Shown here in pieces: positions 43,576-53,600 of a stretch of 64,000 nt of DNA. The DNA comes from G965212005 sp965212005. Its GTDB lineage: Bacteria > Pseudomonadota > Gammaproteobacteria > Porifericomitales > Porifericomitaceae. Position 1 is the stretch's first letter. The number at the start of each line of letters is the position of its first letter. A program made the position numbers and the translations under genes. The notes below the pieces were generated by a model, which was not told the DNA's origin, ran no database searches, and saw nothing but the letters and a program-made list of their open reading frames with translations. The DNA lies in NCBI GenBank assembly GCA_965212005.1, contig OZ243038.1, forward strand, positions 2,232,001 through 2,296,000, read 5' to 3'.

Positions 43576-45807
43576 TCAGCCAGGCGCATCCTGCTCTGAG
43601 GGGGGGGCCTGCTCAATGAAGGGACTGCTCAGTTGGCGCTTCAATTCCTCGGTGATCTCACGGGCCTCGCTTTGGTTACGGATCACGCGTGGTGTGATCA
43701 GCACCAGCAACTCGGTGCGCCGATCTTCATTCTCTACCCGACCGAACAACAGCTTGCCCAGCACCGGCAGATTCTTCAGGCCGGGTATGCCGCTGTCCTG
43801 CACGGTGTTGCGCTCCCGGATCAAGCCTCCGAGCACCAGTGTCTGCCCGCTGTTGATCGCCACCACGCTTTCGAGCTGACGCTGCTGGATGGTGGGCGCA
43901 TTCAGCGTGGAGCTGGTGGTGGCAATGGCATTGCTGACTTCCTGTTCGATCTCCATGGTCACCAGTCCGCCACTGTTTACCCGTGGGGTAACGGTCAGCG
44001 ATACCCCGGTGCTGCGAAACTCGATCTCATTGACGGTGGGTGATTGTGGATCTACGTTGCTGATTGATTGCCGCGTTGGAATCGGGATCTCATCGCCCAC
44101 GTTGATCTTCGCAGTCTGGTTGTCCAGCACCATGAGCGAAGGAGTGGAAAGGATGTTCACGTTGGTCTGCTCGGCCAGGGCGCTCAAGACCAGTCGGATC
44201 TGATCGGCGCTGTTGACGATGGTATAAGAGAGCGCCGAGCCCGGGCGCGTCACTCCCGATGCCTCGCCCAGGTCCAGTTGCAAGTTGCCACTGCGTCCTC
44301 TACCCAGTGAGTTATTGAAGAACCACTCGATGCCATAGTCCAGATCATCGTTGAGCGTAACCTCGATGATGCCGGTCTGAATCAGCACCTGCAAGGGTAC
44401 GGTATCGAGCTTGCTGATGGCCGAGGCCATCATCTTATAATCCTGAGGGGAGGCCAGGATGACCAGCGAGTTGCGGGTATCATCGGCGATGATCTCCACC
44501 GCCTCCGAGGAGGGCAGCACCACTCCGCCTTCCCCGCCTTCGCCAAGACCTGTCTGCGTCAGGGGTTGTGACGGGCTTTGCTCGATCTGCTCGGTCGGCG
44601 CTGTGCCGATCTCCACGGGTGAGCTTCCAGGGGCCAGCGCCACCGGCTCCTCGCCGGTCGAGCCTCGCTTATCCTTGCGCGCCGAGAAGATGCTGTTCAG
44701 GATCTCGGCAATATCGGTCGCTTTGGCGTTTTGCACCGGATGCACATAGAGTCGCCGCCCGATCTGCTCGCCCGGTCGATCCAGCCGATAGAGCCACAGT
44801 TCGGCCTCACGCAATGCCTCTGGCGTAGTGCTGATCAGCAAGACAGAGTTGAGCCGCTCTATGGGCACGGTGCGCGCCAGCCCGCCGAGCAGCTCATCCG
44901 GTGCGCCCTTGCGATCCCCCAGAATGGCCTGCAAGTCTTTTTGGATCGTGCGCGGATCCACGTATTCCAAAGGGTACATCCCCATGGACATGCCTTTCAT
45001 CCAGTTCACATCAAAGATGTCCACCGTCTCTTGCAGCAGATCCAGTTCCTCGGGCGTGCCGCTGGCGATCAGCAGGTTGCGCTCCTTGTTGATCCGCAGC
45101 TCCCCCTCGTTGCGCAGGAAGCCCTGCAGAATTTCCTTCAGCTGCGAGGCAGAGACATAGCGCAACGGAATGATGCGCGCATTAAATCCCGTCTGTACCC
45201 CGCCCGCGGAAGTCGGGGCCAGGTTGCCTGGCACGGCCCGGTTGCGTGGCAGTACCTGGTAGAGTTCTCCCTTGCGCACCAGCGCCGCCCCATTCATCGC
45301 CAGCAGATCTTCCAACAGTACGAGCAGTGCTTCCCGGGGCAGCGGTCGGGCGGTCTCCACGGTGACCCGTCCTGCGACCTGCTCGTCAATCACATAGTTT
45401 TGTTCCAGCAAATCGCCCAGCACGACCTTGACCACTTCCCGTAAATCAGCCTGCTGAAAGTTCAGCGTAAGCTCTCCTTCCTCGGTTTCGCTGGCACCGG
45501 CGACCTTTGCAGTTTCTCCGATCAGGCGCCCGCTGCCGATCTCCCGGATACTGCGCAGCTTCACGGCAGGCACACTACGCTCTGTCCCTGCCGTCTCTGC
45601 CTGGCGTTGCTGCTCGGTTGAGGCCGAATCCTCCGGCACCAGATCCGGGGTCACCGCGATTGTTGGCTTTGGGGCAGACTCGCGCTGCCCTGCCGGTTGC
45701 AAAGCGCCACAGGCAGTCAGAGCACACACCAACAGACAGCCAGAGCCGAAAGCCGCCCATGTGCGCAGTGCGCACCCTCGCATATTCTGCTTGCGTTGAC
45801 TCATCAT
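43576..45807 (-). CDS. gspD: Type II secretion secretin GspD (lipoprotein)
   Basis: The 743-residue outer-membrane channel starts at one of two adjacent ATGs (45807/45804), 12 nt after GGAGG. The signal is lipoprotein-like: a hydrophobic stretch ending CALTAC, with Cys at the cleavage site and Gly after it. N0/N1-type domains follow (LNFQQADLREVVKVVLGDLL), then N2/N3 and the secretin core with VPLQVLIQTGIIEVTLNDDL, GDEIPIPTRQS and TGVSLTVTPRV and the S-domain-like tail. A lipidated secretin can reach the outer membrane without a pilotin, as in XpsD. It is the first gene of the run and diverges from the exported Rhs operon. Confidence 0.93.
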   Translation of the reverse strand: MMSQRKQNMRGCALRTWAAFGSGCLLVCALTACGALQPAGQRESAPKPTIAVTPDLVPEDSASTEQQRQAETAGTERSVPAVKLRSIREIGSGRLIGETAKVAGASETEEGELTLNFQQADLREVVKVVLGDLLEQNYVIDEQVAGRVTVETARPLPREALLVLLEDLLAMNGAALVRKGELYQVLPRNRAVPGNLAPTSAGGVQTGFNARIIPLRYVSASQLKEILQGFLRNEGELRINKERNLLIASGTPEELDLLQETVDIFDVNWMKGMSMGMYPLEYVDPRTIQKDLQAILGDRKGAPDELLGGLARTVPIERLNSVLLISTTPEALREAELWLYRLDRPGEQIGRRLYVHPVQNAKATDIAEILNSIFSARKDKRGSTGEEPVALAPGSSPVEIGTAPTEQIEQSPSQPLTQTGLGEGGEGGVVLPSSEAVEIIADDTRNSLVILASPQDYKMMASAISKLDTVPLQVLIQTGIIEVTLNDDLDYGIEWFFNNSLGRGRSGNLQLDLGEASGVTRPGSALSYTIVNSADQIRLVLSALAEQTNVNILSTPSLMVLDNQTAKINVGDEIPIPTRQSISNVDPQSPTVNEIEFRSTGVSLTVTPRVNSGGLVTMEIEQEVSNAIATTSSTLNAPTIQQRQLESVVAINSGQTLVLGGLIRERNTVQDSGIPGLKNLPVLGKLLFGRVENEDRRTELLVLITPRVIRNQSEAREITEELKRQLSSPFIEQAPPSEQDAPG

Positions 45808-46177
45808 ATAGAATGCATACCTCCGCTGGCGTGGCATATACTCCAGCCCAATCCAATTACAATGTTCATGGCTTTTCGCAGCATAGATGCGCGAAGCACC
45901 CTTACGTCCTGCGCCCATAAATTGACCCTTGCCGGAAGCAATGGCTAATGATCCAGTATGTTGAATGGAACACAAAAGCCAATACCCCAGGCGTCCCTGG
46001 CATTTCCTTCCTGAGCGAACAGGCATGAATCCATATAGTGTACCCCAACTTAAAGTTATTTGTTAACTGAGATTTATACAAAATTGATATAGGAGCAAGC
46101 AAGCAGGCATTGGTAAAGAAATTTCTTAATTTGCAATAGATTTGTCGTATCTTAGGTATGCAGGGAGTTTAGATTTA
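45808..46177. promoter_or_regulatory. Shared divergent region between gsp and rhs operons
   Basis: This gap separates the gsp cluster (minus) and the exported Rhs operon (plus) and must hold both promoters. AT content rises toward the plus-strand gene (46040-46145). A plus-strand TTGTTA at 46059-46064 has TTGATA 18 bp downstream, an acceptable but weak pair. AGGGAG at 46162-46167 serves the GTG at 46178. No gene was recognised. Confidence 0.45.
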
Positions 46178-49171
46178 GTGCAGTTTTATTCAACCTCCGT
46201 TGGGTTCGGGTTATGCAGACATAGGGTCTTGGGCTTGCGTTATGTCTTGTTTTCCTCCGCATTCCTGTTGCTCCTGTCAGTGCTCTATAGTGCCTCCGTG
46301 TTCGCCCAGCAACGAGAGGTACTGGAGTACGAGTACGACGCCGCCGGACACATCAGCGGGATCGAAGCGTTCCTGGAAGATCAGCCCCCGCGCATCGATC
46401 AACTCAGCCCCTCGCGCATTGCCCGAGAGCGTCTCTGGCGCCTGCGGGCCCAGGGCATGTACCTGCGCCAGGTGCAGGTGCGCCCCGCCCATCCGGGCAT
46501 TACCATCAGCGAAGTGCAAAGCAGCGACACCCAGGTAGACTTTACCCTCTACGCCGATGCACAGGTACCGGTCGGTGCGCAGACCCTGCATTTTCAAAGC
46601 AGCCTGGGCAGCGTTGGCGTGCCGATCGAGGTGCGCCCCGCCTTGCCGATCCTGGGTGCCTATCCCACCCCGCTGGTGGTAGGCATAGGTAGCCGTCAGC
46701 GGTTGCGCATTTCCTTATCGCGGGCAGATGCCGAGGCCCACACGGTGCAACTGCGCCTGCTCACCGGCACCGAGCAGGTAGGGCTTTCGGCCTCGCAACT
46801 GACGCTGGCCGCCGGGCATCTGGATGGGCTGGTAGAGCTGACCGGACTGAGCGCCGGGAGTGCCCGGCTGCAATTGTCTTCCATCAGTCTGGACCAGCAG
46901 TTGGAGTTGAGCGTACAGGTGCAGGCGCCGCGCCCGTTGCCCGCCGGCAGCTACAGCGTCCAGACGCGCCCGGTGGGCGTGTTACGCCGCGCCGCCCCCT
47001 CGCAGCCGGAGCTAAGCGCCCGCGGCCCGATCCTGGGCGGGTTGCTCGGCGTGCAGCGCGGGGCAGAGCGGCGCCCCCCGGCGCTCCCCGCGGAGGCGCT
47101 CTACAGCCCCCTGCTGGGGGTAGCGCGCGGCCCCCTGGCCCAGAGCCTGCACCCGGACTTTGTGATCGCCGGAGAGCAGGTGGAGTTGGAGCTGAGCGGG
47201 TTCGGTCTGTCCGAGGTAGAGGCCGTAGGCTTTGACTCTATACACCTGCAGGCACAGCGGGTGCGGGTCTCTGCCGATGGGCGCCGCCTGCAAGTGCAGG
47301 TGCAGGCCCAGAGCGCCGCCGCCCGCGGCGCGCACCAGGTAGAGCTGTATCTGCCCGGGGCCGTGGCGGTGGCCCAGGCCGAGCCGCTGCTGCTGTGGGT
47401 CAGCGAAGCTCCCCCGGTGGTGGTATCGATCGAGCCCTTGCAGATCCGCCCGCAGCAACGCATTGAGTTGGTAGTGCACGGGCAGCGGCTGGTGGACGTG
47501 CAGTCTGTGGAGTTAGCGCCAGGCACCGGCTTGCAGAGCGGGGGCCTGCGCAGCGAGGGCAGCACCGAGCTGCGGCTGGAGTTGGCGGCGCTGGAGAGCG
47601 CCGCGCCCGGGCGGCACGCGGTGATCGTACACACTCGCTCGGGCAGTAGCGCCCGAGAGCCGAGCGAGGCGAACACCCTGGAAGTGAGCCACAGCGCACT
47701 GCGCCCCATCGAACCGCTGCTCTCCGCTGCGCTGGGGGTGCGCCGGGGCAGTGCGGCGGTGGAGCGGCCCAGGCCGGCGCAGCTGCCCGGCCCGCTGTTG
47801 GGGGTCGGTCGCGGAGCCTTGCTGAGCGGGATCACCCCGGCAGTGGTCGTGGTGGGTACAGAAGTAGAGCTCGAGCTGACCGGCCAGGGGCTGGACAGGG
47901 TAGAGCAGGTGAGCATCGAACCCGCCGGCGGTTTGGAGCTACTCGGCACCGCGCAGGTAGGTGAGCAGGGTCGCAGTCTTCGCCAGCGCCTGCGCATTGA
48001 CTCGCAGGCCGAGCTGCAGGTCCGGTCCCTGAAGTTGCGCAGTGCCGGCGGCCGCCTGGCCGTGGCCCCCGGAGCGGATCGGCTGCGCCTGAGCGCCCCG
48101 GTGCCGGAGTTGATTTCCCTGAGCCCGCTACGCTGGGTGCGCGGGCAAAGCGGGGTAATACGGTTGCGCGGTCGCTTTCTTTCCGGGGCGGTGCAGGTGC
48201 GGGTACAACCGGCCACTGGGGTCACCCTGGGTAGGGTGCGCGCTCTTGAGCCTGGGGTGTTGGAGGTGCAATGGCAGATTAGCGCCACGGCACCGCTGGG
48301 GGGGCGGGTAGTGATCGTGCGCAACGAAGCCGGGGCAAGCCCCTCCGAGCCGAGCCCGAGCAACACCGTGCAGCTCGTTGCGGAGCTGGGCGTATCGGTA
48401 GAGCCGCTGCTGTCCGCCTCGCTGGGGGTGCGCCGCGGCGCGCGGGTCGTGGTGCCGGATGTCTACTTCCTGCCCAGTGCCCTTGTGGGCGTGCGCCGAG
48501 GCTCGCCGGCGGGGCCGCCTGCCTCGTCCCTGACGCTGCCCAGTGCCCCGCTGGGCCTGGTCCGAGGCCCCTATGCCCGCTCGCTGGATCCCCCGACGTT
48601 GGTGCGCGGGGAGAGCGCTCGCCTGCGCATTCTGGGAGCCGGGCTGGATCAGGTGAGCCAGGTGCAGTTGCGCCCGTCAGCAGGGATCACCCTGAGCGGC
48701 CCGGCGCAGGTAGGGTCGGGCGCAGAGGAGTTAATCATTGAGCTGGAGCTGAGCGCCGGCGTCGCGCCGGGGCTGCGCGAGGTCGTGCTGCAACGAGCCG
48801 GGCGCCCGCCGCTACGCTTTCGCCCGGCACAGGCCGGTCGGCTGCAGGTGCTGAGCGAAGCGCAGCCGCGGATCGACTCCATTGAACCGATCCAGGAAGT
48901 GGTAGGCCAGAGCCTGGAGTTAGTGATTCGCGGTCAGTACCTGCAAGGAGGCCGGCTACAGGCCAAGCCCGGCACGGGTCTGGCCTTTGGTCAGGCCCGC
49001 GTGGATGCCGATGGCAGGCGTCTTCGGGTGCAATTGAACATCCAGTCCGATGCGCCCCTCGGGGCGCGGGTGATCATCGTGCGCAGCGCCAGCGGACAGA
49101 GCAGCGGCGCCGCGCTGGCGGCCAACACATTTACCATTCTGGGGCGCACCCAGAGTGATCCATCCAATTGA
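46178..49171 (+). CDS. Exported IPT/TIG-like repeat protein of the Rhs operon
   Basis: The 997-residue product has a signal peptide (VLFSSAFLLLLSVLYSASVF, cleaved near AQQ) and a single YD-repeat-like element right after it (VLEYEYDAAGHISGIEAF). A series of beta-sandwich repeats of IPT/TIG character follows. Two repeat types alternate: one introduced by short LGVRRG-like motifs (LLGVARGPLAQSLHPDFVIA, LLGVGRGALLSGITPAVVVV, PLGLVRGPYARSLDPPTLVR), one by IEPLQIRPQQRIELVVHGQ-like motifs. Each ends near a PGTGL or PAGGL core. It may be a surface or matrix stalk. The GTG at 46178 was preferred over TTG 46142 for its ribosome site. Confidence 0.7.
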   Translation: MQFYSTSVGFGLCRHRVLGLRYVLFSSAFLLLLSVLYSASVFAQQREVLEYEYDAAGHISGIEAFLEDQPPRIDQLSPSRIARERLWRLRAQGMYLRQVQVRPAHPGITISEVQSSDTQVDFTLYADAQVPVGAQTLHFQSSLGSVGVPIEVRPALPILGAYPTPLVVGIGSRQRLRISLSRADAEAHTVQLRLLTGTEQVGLSASQLTLAAGHLDGLVELTGLSAGSARLQLSSISLDQQLELSVQVQAPRPLPAGSYSVQTRPVGVLRRAAPSQPELSARGPILGGLLGVQRGAERRPPALPAEALYSPLLGVARGPLAQSLHPDFVIAGEQVELELSGFGLSEVEAVGFDSIHLQAQRVRVSADGRRLQVQVQAQSAAARGAHQVELYLPGAVAVAQAEPLLLWVSEAPPVVVSIEPLQIRPQQRIELVVHGQRLVDVQSVELAPGTGLQSGGLRSEGSTELRLELAALESAAPGRHAVIVHTRSGSSAREPSEANTLEVSHSALRPIEPLLSAALGVRRGSAAVERPRPAQLPGPLLGVGRGALLSGITPAVVVVGTEVELELTGQGLDRVEQVSIEPAGGLELLGTAQVGEQGRSLRQRLRIDSQAELQVRSLKLRSAGGRLAVAPGADRLRLSAPVPELISLSPLRWVRGQSGVIRLRGRFLSGAVQVRVQPATGVTLGRVRALEPGVLEVQWQISATAPLGGRVVIVRNEAGASPSEPSPSNTVQLVAELGVSVEPLLSASLGVRRGARVVVPDVYFLPSALVGVRRGSPAGPPASSLTLPSAPLGLVRGPYARSLDPPTLVRGESARLRILGAGLDQVSQVQLRPSAGITLSGPAQVGSGAEELIIELELSAGVAPGLREVVLQRAGRPPLRFRPAQAGRLQVLSEAQPRIDSIEPIQEVVGQSLELVIRGQYLQGGRLQAKPGTGLAFGQARVDADGRRLRVQLNIQSDAPLGARVIIVRSASGQSSGAALAANTFTILGRTQSDPSN

Positions 49172-49200
49172 ACTGTGTATAGGTAACGGAGGAAAAGACC

Positions 49201-50676
49201 ATGAAGATCCATCCCAAAGCAAGTCTACGATGGGCCCTGAGCCTGTCGTTGTTGTGTAGCGCCTGGCCGCTGTCTGCCTGGAGCTTTGACAGTGGCAGCA
49301 GCGGAGCCGATGGGGCCTTTACCCCGCTGGTGGATACCGAGTTGGCCCTGCCGGCCGATGGGGTCTTTCACTATACGGAGGTAGACATCCCCGAAGGGGT
49401 GCAGGTTCGCTTTGCGCGCAACGCGCAGAACACGCCGGTGACCTGGCTGGTCAGCGGAGACGTGCGCATTGCCGGGGAGATATTACTCTCCGGGAGTGAC
49501 GCGGCGGCAATAGGAGCTGGGGGCGATGGCAACGTAGGCGATGACGGCTTGCCCGGTCGGGCAGGCCCCGGCGGCTATGACGGTGGCGAGGGCGGAGTGT
49601 CCAGTGCCAACCCTGAAGAGGCTCGCGGGGGCAATGGCCTGGGGCCCGGCGGTGGTGCCGGGCATGTCAGTAACCGGGATGGGCGGGTTTGCGGCGGAGT
49701 GGGAGGCAGTTATGCTCAAGCAGGGGGCGTTCCTGTCTTCTATTGTGACTCCCCGCAAGCGCGCCCGGCCTATGGCAATGCGCAGTTGTTGCCGCTGGTA
49801 GGGGGCTCGGGGGGCTCGGGGGGAGCCGGTGGTCTGGCCTTCTCGGGCAGCGGGGGCGGGGGCGGCGGCGGCGCGTTGCTGATCGCGGCCTCCGGGACTC
49901 TCACGGTGAGCGGGAGCCTGCGGGCAGACGGAGGTCGTTCGGGGGCCTCCGCCGGGTCAGGCGCCGGGGCTCCAGGAGGGGGTGGCTCGGGTGGTTCGAT
50001 CCGCCTTGTCGCCACCACCTTGTCTGGCAACGGCACCCTCAGTGCCCTGGGGGGAGCGCAGGTGTTCCAGTCTGGCAACGTTTCGAGCGGCGAGCAGGGC
50101 AGTGTCGGTCGCATCCGTCTGGAGGCCGAGACCTTCCAGCGCACGCAGGCCAGCACCCCGGCCTACAGCTTTGCCGCCCCCGGGGAGGTATTTCTGGCGG
50201 GCCTGCCGAGTCTTCGGATCAGCACCGTGGCCGGCTCTCCGGCTCCGGCGGTCCCGACCGGCAATGCCGACGTGCTGTTGCCGGAGGATTCCGAGTCAGT
50301 GAGCGTAGGCTTTGCCACGCGCAACGTGCCGTTGGGCAACGTGGTGCGCCTGCGGGTCGTGCCCGGCACCGGTGTGAGCGTGGAGGCAGTGAGCGGGGCA
50401 CTGAGCGGTACGCTGGAATCGGCCAGCGCCAGCGTCCAGGTAAATGTACCGCTGGGCCACTCCGTCCTGCAGGCTTCGGTGAGCTACACGGTCAGCGTGG
50501 AGCAGGGCCAGGCGCTGGCACCCTGGGCCGAAGGCGAGCAGGTGGTGCAGGTTGAGTTACGCGCCGGCCCAGCGGGTACCGAGGTCTGGCTGGAGAGCGC
50601 CTCCGGGCAGCGCTACCATTACCCGAGTGGCTTCGGGGGATCGGTGAGCGCTGCCCTGGCGGGCTCTGGCGTATAG
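49201..50676 (+). CDS. Exported glycine-rich protein of the Rhs operon
   Basis: The 491-residue product begins with a clear signal peptide (LRWALSLSLLCSAWPLSAWS) and an excellent GGAGGAAAAG ribosome site. Its first half is a beta-helix-like, very glycine-rich region (GDDGLPGRAGPGGYDGGEGG; GSGGSGGAGGLAFSGSGGGG); the second half is a beta-rich domain without a known name. Glycine-rich exported proteins of this type often form a surface layer. It lies between the IPT-like gene and the giant rhs gene, with gaps of 29 and 12 nt. Confidence 0.7.
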   Translation: MKIHPKASLRWALSLSLLCSAWPLSAWSFDSGSSGADGAFTPLVDTELALPADGVFHYTEVDIPEGVQVRFARNAQNTPVTWLVSGDVRIAGEILLSGSDAAAIGAGGDGNVGDDGLPGRAGPGGYDGGEGGVSSANPEEARGGNGLGPGGGAGHVSNRDGRVCGGVGGSYAQAGGVPVFYCDSPQARPAYGNAQLLPLVGGSGGSGGAGGLAFSGSGGGGGGGALLIAASGTLTVSGSLRADGGRSGASAGSGAGAPGGGGSGGSIRLVATTLSGNGTLSALGGAQVFQSGNVSSGEQGSVGRIRLEAETFQRTQASTPAYSFAAPGEVFLAGLPSLRISTVAGSPAPAVPTGNADVLLPEDSESVSVGFATRNVPLGNVVRLRVVPGTGVSVEAVSGALSGTLESASASVQVNVPLGHSVLQASVSYTVSVEQGQALAPWAEGEQVVQVELRAGPAGTEVWLESASGQRYHYPSGFGGSVSAALAGSGV

Positions 50677-50688
50677 CCTGGCAAGTCG

Positions 50689-53600
50689 ATGAGCCCCCTG
50701 GTCCACACCTTACTCGGCTTGATACGCCAGAGCGTGCTCGGCGCATTGGTGCTGGGCGGTGTTTGTGTGTTCGGGCTGCTCGGTCCCTGGCAAGTTGACT
50801 CGGTACAGGCGGGCGCGGTCGGGCCGCTCCCCTCAGCCTGGCAGGCACTGCTGGGCACCGGGGCGCTGCGCACGCCGCCGGCCCGGCTCCAGGCCAGCCC
50901 GCCCGCAGCGTTGCCGGCCCCGACGCTGCGTAGCGGTGCGCGCCTGGGCGGAGCGGGCACCGAGAGCCTGCCGGCACTGGCGGTAGGGGCCGATGGGCGG
51001 GTATGGCTGGCAGGCAGCAGTACCTCACCGAGCTTTGCCGGGCAGGTGCCCGGCGGCGCCCCGGGAGCCGGCGAGCAGGACGTGGTGATCGGGGTTTTGA
51101 GCGCCAGCGGAGATCGTTGGGAGCAGCTCATCCGCATCGGGGGGAGCGCCTCGGAGCAGGCACATGGGATTGCCCTGGATGGGCAAGGCCGTGCCTGGGT
51201 GGTCGGAGAGACCGACTCGGCGGACTTTCCACGCCAGGGGAGCCTGCACAATCCTGAGCCAGGCTCAGCGCCCCAGCCCGATTCGCTCCCCGGCCCCGGG
51301 GCCGGGGGCATTGATGGCTTTGTCTTACGCCTGTCCGCCCGGGGGGAGGTGGAGTACAGCGCCACGCTGGGGCGCCGGGGCACCGACCGGCTGTGGTCGG
51401 TAGCGATCGGCCCCGGAGACACGCCCGGGGATGCCGGCAGCGAATCAATCTGGGTAGCCGGACAGACCCACTCGGTGGATTGGGTCGAGCCCCGCCCCGA
51501 GCGCGGCGAGCGTGGGGGCAGCGAGGTGCTGCTGGCACGCCTTTCTGCCAGCGGCGCCTTAGAGCAGAGCTACCTGCTGAGCGGCCCGGGTCAAGAGTAC
51601 GCCCGTGCGGTGCAGGTCTCCCCGAGCGGGGCGGTGTGGATTGGCGGGAGCAGCAGTTCCCAGCGCCTGTCGGTGCCCGCCTCGGCCTTTGCGGGGAGTT
51701 GGCAGAGCCAGTCCGGCGGCGGGGTGGACGCCCTGATCGCCCGCCTGGAGCCAGCCCGGGGCTGGACCTACCTGAGCTATGTGGGCGGAGCCGGCACCGA
51801 GCAGGCTCAGAGCCTGTCCCTGGAGCCGGACGGCGCCCTATGGGTGACGGGCAGTGCCCAGGACAGTCTGGGGCGCAGCGGTCGATGGCAGGGCTGGGTC
51901 CTGCGCCTTGGCGCGCCGGGGGAGCCCGACGAAGCGACCGGGCCATCGAGCTGGTACCGGCGCTACGGGGGCAGCGGGGCCGACCGCCTGCGGGCCGTGC
52001 AGGCCGATGCCGACGGCGCCTGGCTGGTGGGCTGGAGTCTGTCGAAGGATTTACCGGTCAGCGCCCAAGCCGCCCAGCGCAGCCACAACGGGCAGAGTGA
52101 TGGCTGGCTGCTGCGCCTGGACCAACAAGGCCGGATGCGCTACGCCAGTTACCTGGGCGGGGTCTATCGAGATGAGCTGAGCGCCCTGGTGGTGCGCCCG
52201 GACCCGGCAACGTCCACTCCCATCCTGTGGCTGGCCGGTCGTAGCGCAAGCCCCGAGTTGCCCCCCCCCGATCGCATTGCCCCCGGTGCCCTGCGCCCCG
52301 GGACCGGGACCGACTGGCTGGTGGTGCAACTGGACCCAGGCAACCGTCCCCCACAGATTGAGAGCCAAGCGCCCACCCGCGCCCAGGCGGGCCTGCCCTA
52401 CCAGTATCAGCTACAGGCCAGTGACCCGGACCAGGACCCCTTGCTCTACACCCTGGAGCAGGCCCCGCCCGGCATGCGGATCAACGCCCGGGGTCTGATC
52501 CAATGGAGCCCGGAGCAGGTCGGTCTCTACCCGGTGCAGGTGGTGGTGAGTGATGGGCGGGGCGGGCGCGCCGAGCAGCGCTACCAACTCAGCGTAGTCT
52601 CTGCCAACCAGCCCCCGCAGATTACAAGCACCGCCCCCGTGCAGGCAGAGATCCAAGCCCTCTACCGCTACCCCATCCAGGCCAGTGACCCGGAAGGCCA
52701 GGCCCTGGACTACGAGTTACGACAAGCCCCGCTGGGCATGCGCCTGGTGCAGGGCGAGTTGCGCTGGACCCCGGCCCGGGTCGGTCCCAGTGCGGTGCAC
52801 CTGGTGGTGAGCGATCCGCAGGGCGGGCAGGACGCCCAGCGCTTTGTCATTGAAGTGCGCTACCCGGCGGATAACCAGCCCCCGCGCTGGGCGGACTTGC
52901 CGGACCAGGAAGTCGCGCTGGGCAGCGAGTGGGTGCTCTGGCTACCGGTGCAAGACCCGGAAGGACTGCCCCTGCGCTTTGGGGTGCGCCCGCTGCCGCT
53001 GCCGGCAGGGGCGCGTCTGGACGTGCGCAGCGGGCAGTTTCGCTTTCGCCCGCGCACCGCCGGGAGCTACACCCTGATCTTCAGCGCCGATGATGGGCGC
53101 TTTCGTAGCGAGCAGCGCCTGCTGCTCAAGGTGCCCGAGCCCGAGCCGGGCGCACCCACCGCCCTGCGCGCCCGGCTGCTCGATGCCGAGAGCCTCGCGC
53201 GCGGGCAACAGCGCCCGCTGGTCGGCGCACAGGTCTCCCTGCTGGGCACCGGCCTTGATACCCGCACCAACGCCGAGGGCTACTTCACGATCAGCGGGAT
53301 CCCCCCCGGGCCACAGACTCTGGACTTGGCCCCCGGCACAATCCGAGCGCCCAATGGAGCGCTCTATGCAGGCTTTCGAGAGCGCATTGAGTTGCTCGAA
53401 GGAGTGCTCAATGACCTGACTCGCCCCTTGAGCCTGCCCCGCCTGTCAGGAGCCAGCCGCACCCAGATCAACCCACAGCAGCGCACGATAGTAGAGAACC
53501 CGGAGTTGGGGGTGAGCCTGGAGGTGCCCGCCGGGATGGCGCTGGACGAGGCCGGCCGCCCCTACACAGGGGCGCTTTGGATCAGCGAAGTACCGCGAGG

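Noticed and set aside
47101..48366. 421-codon minus-strand frame inside the IPT-like gene
   Set aside because: Low-complexity Arg/Pro/Ser product antisense to a coherent exported protein.
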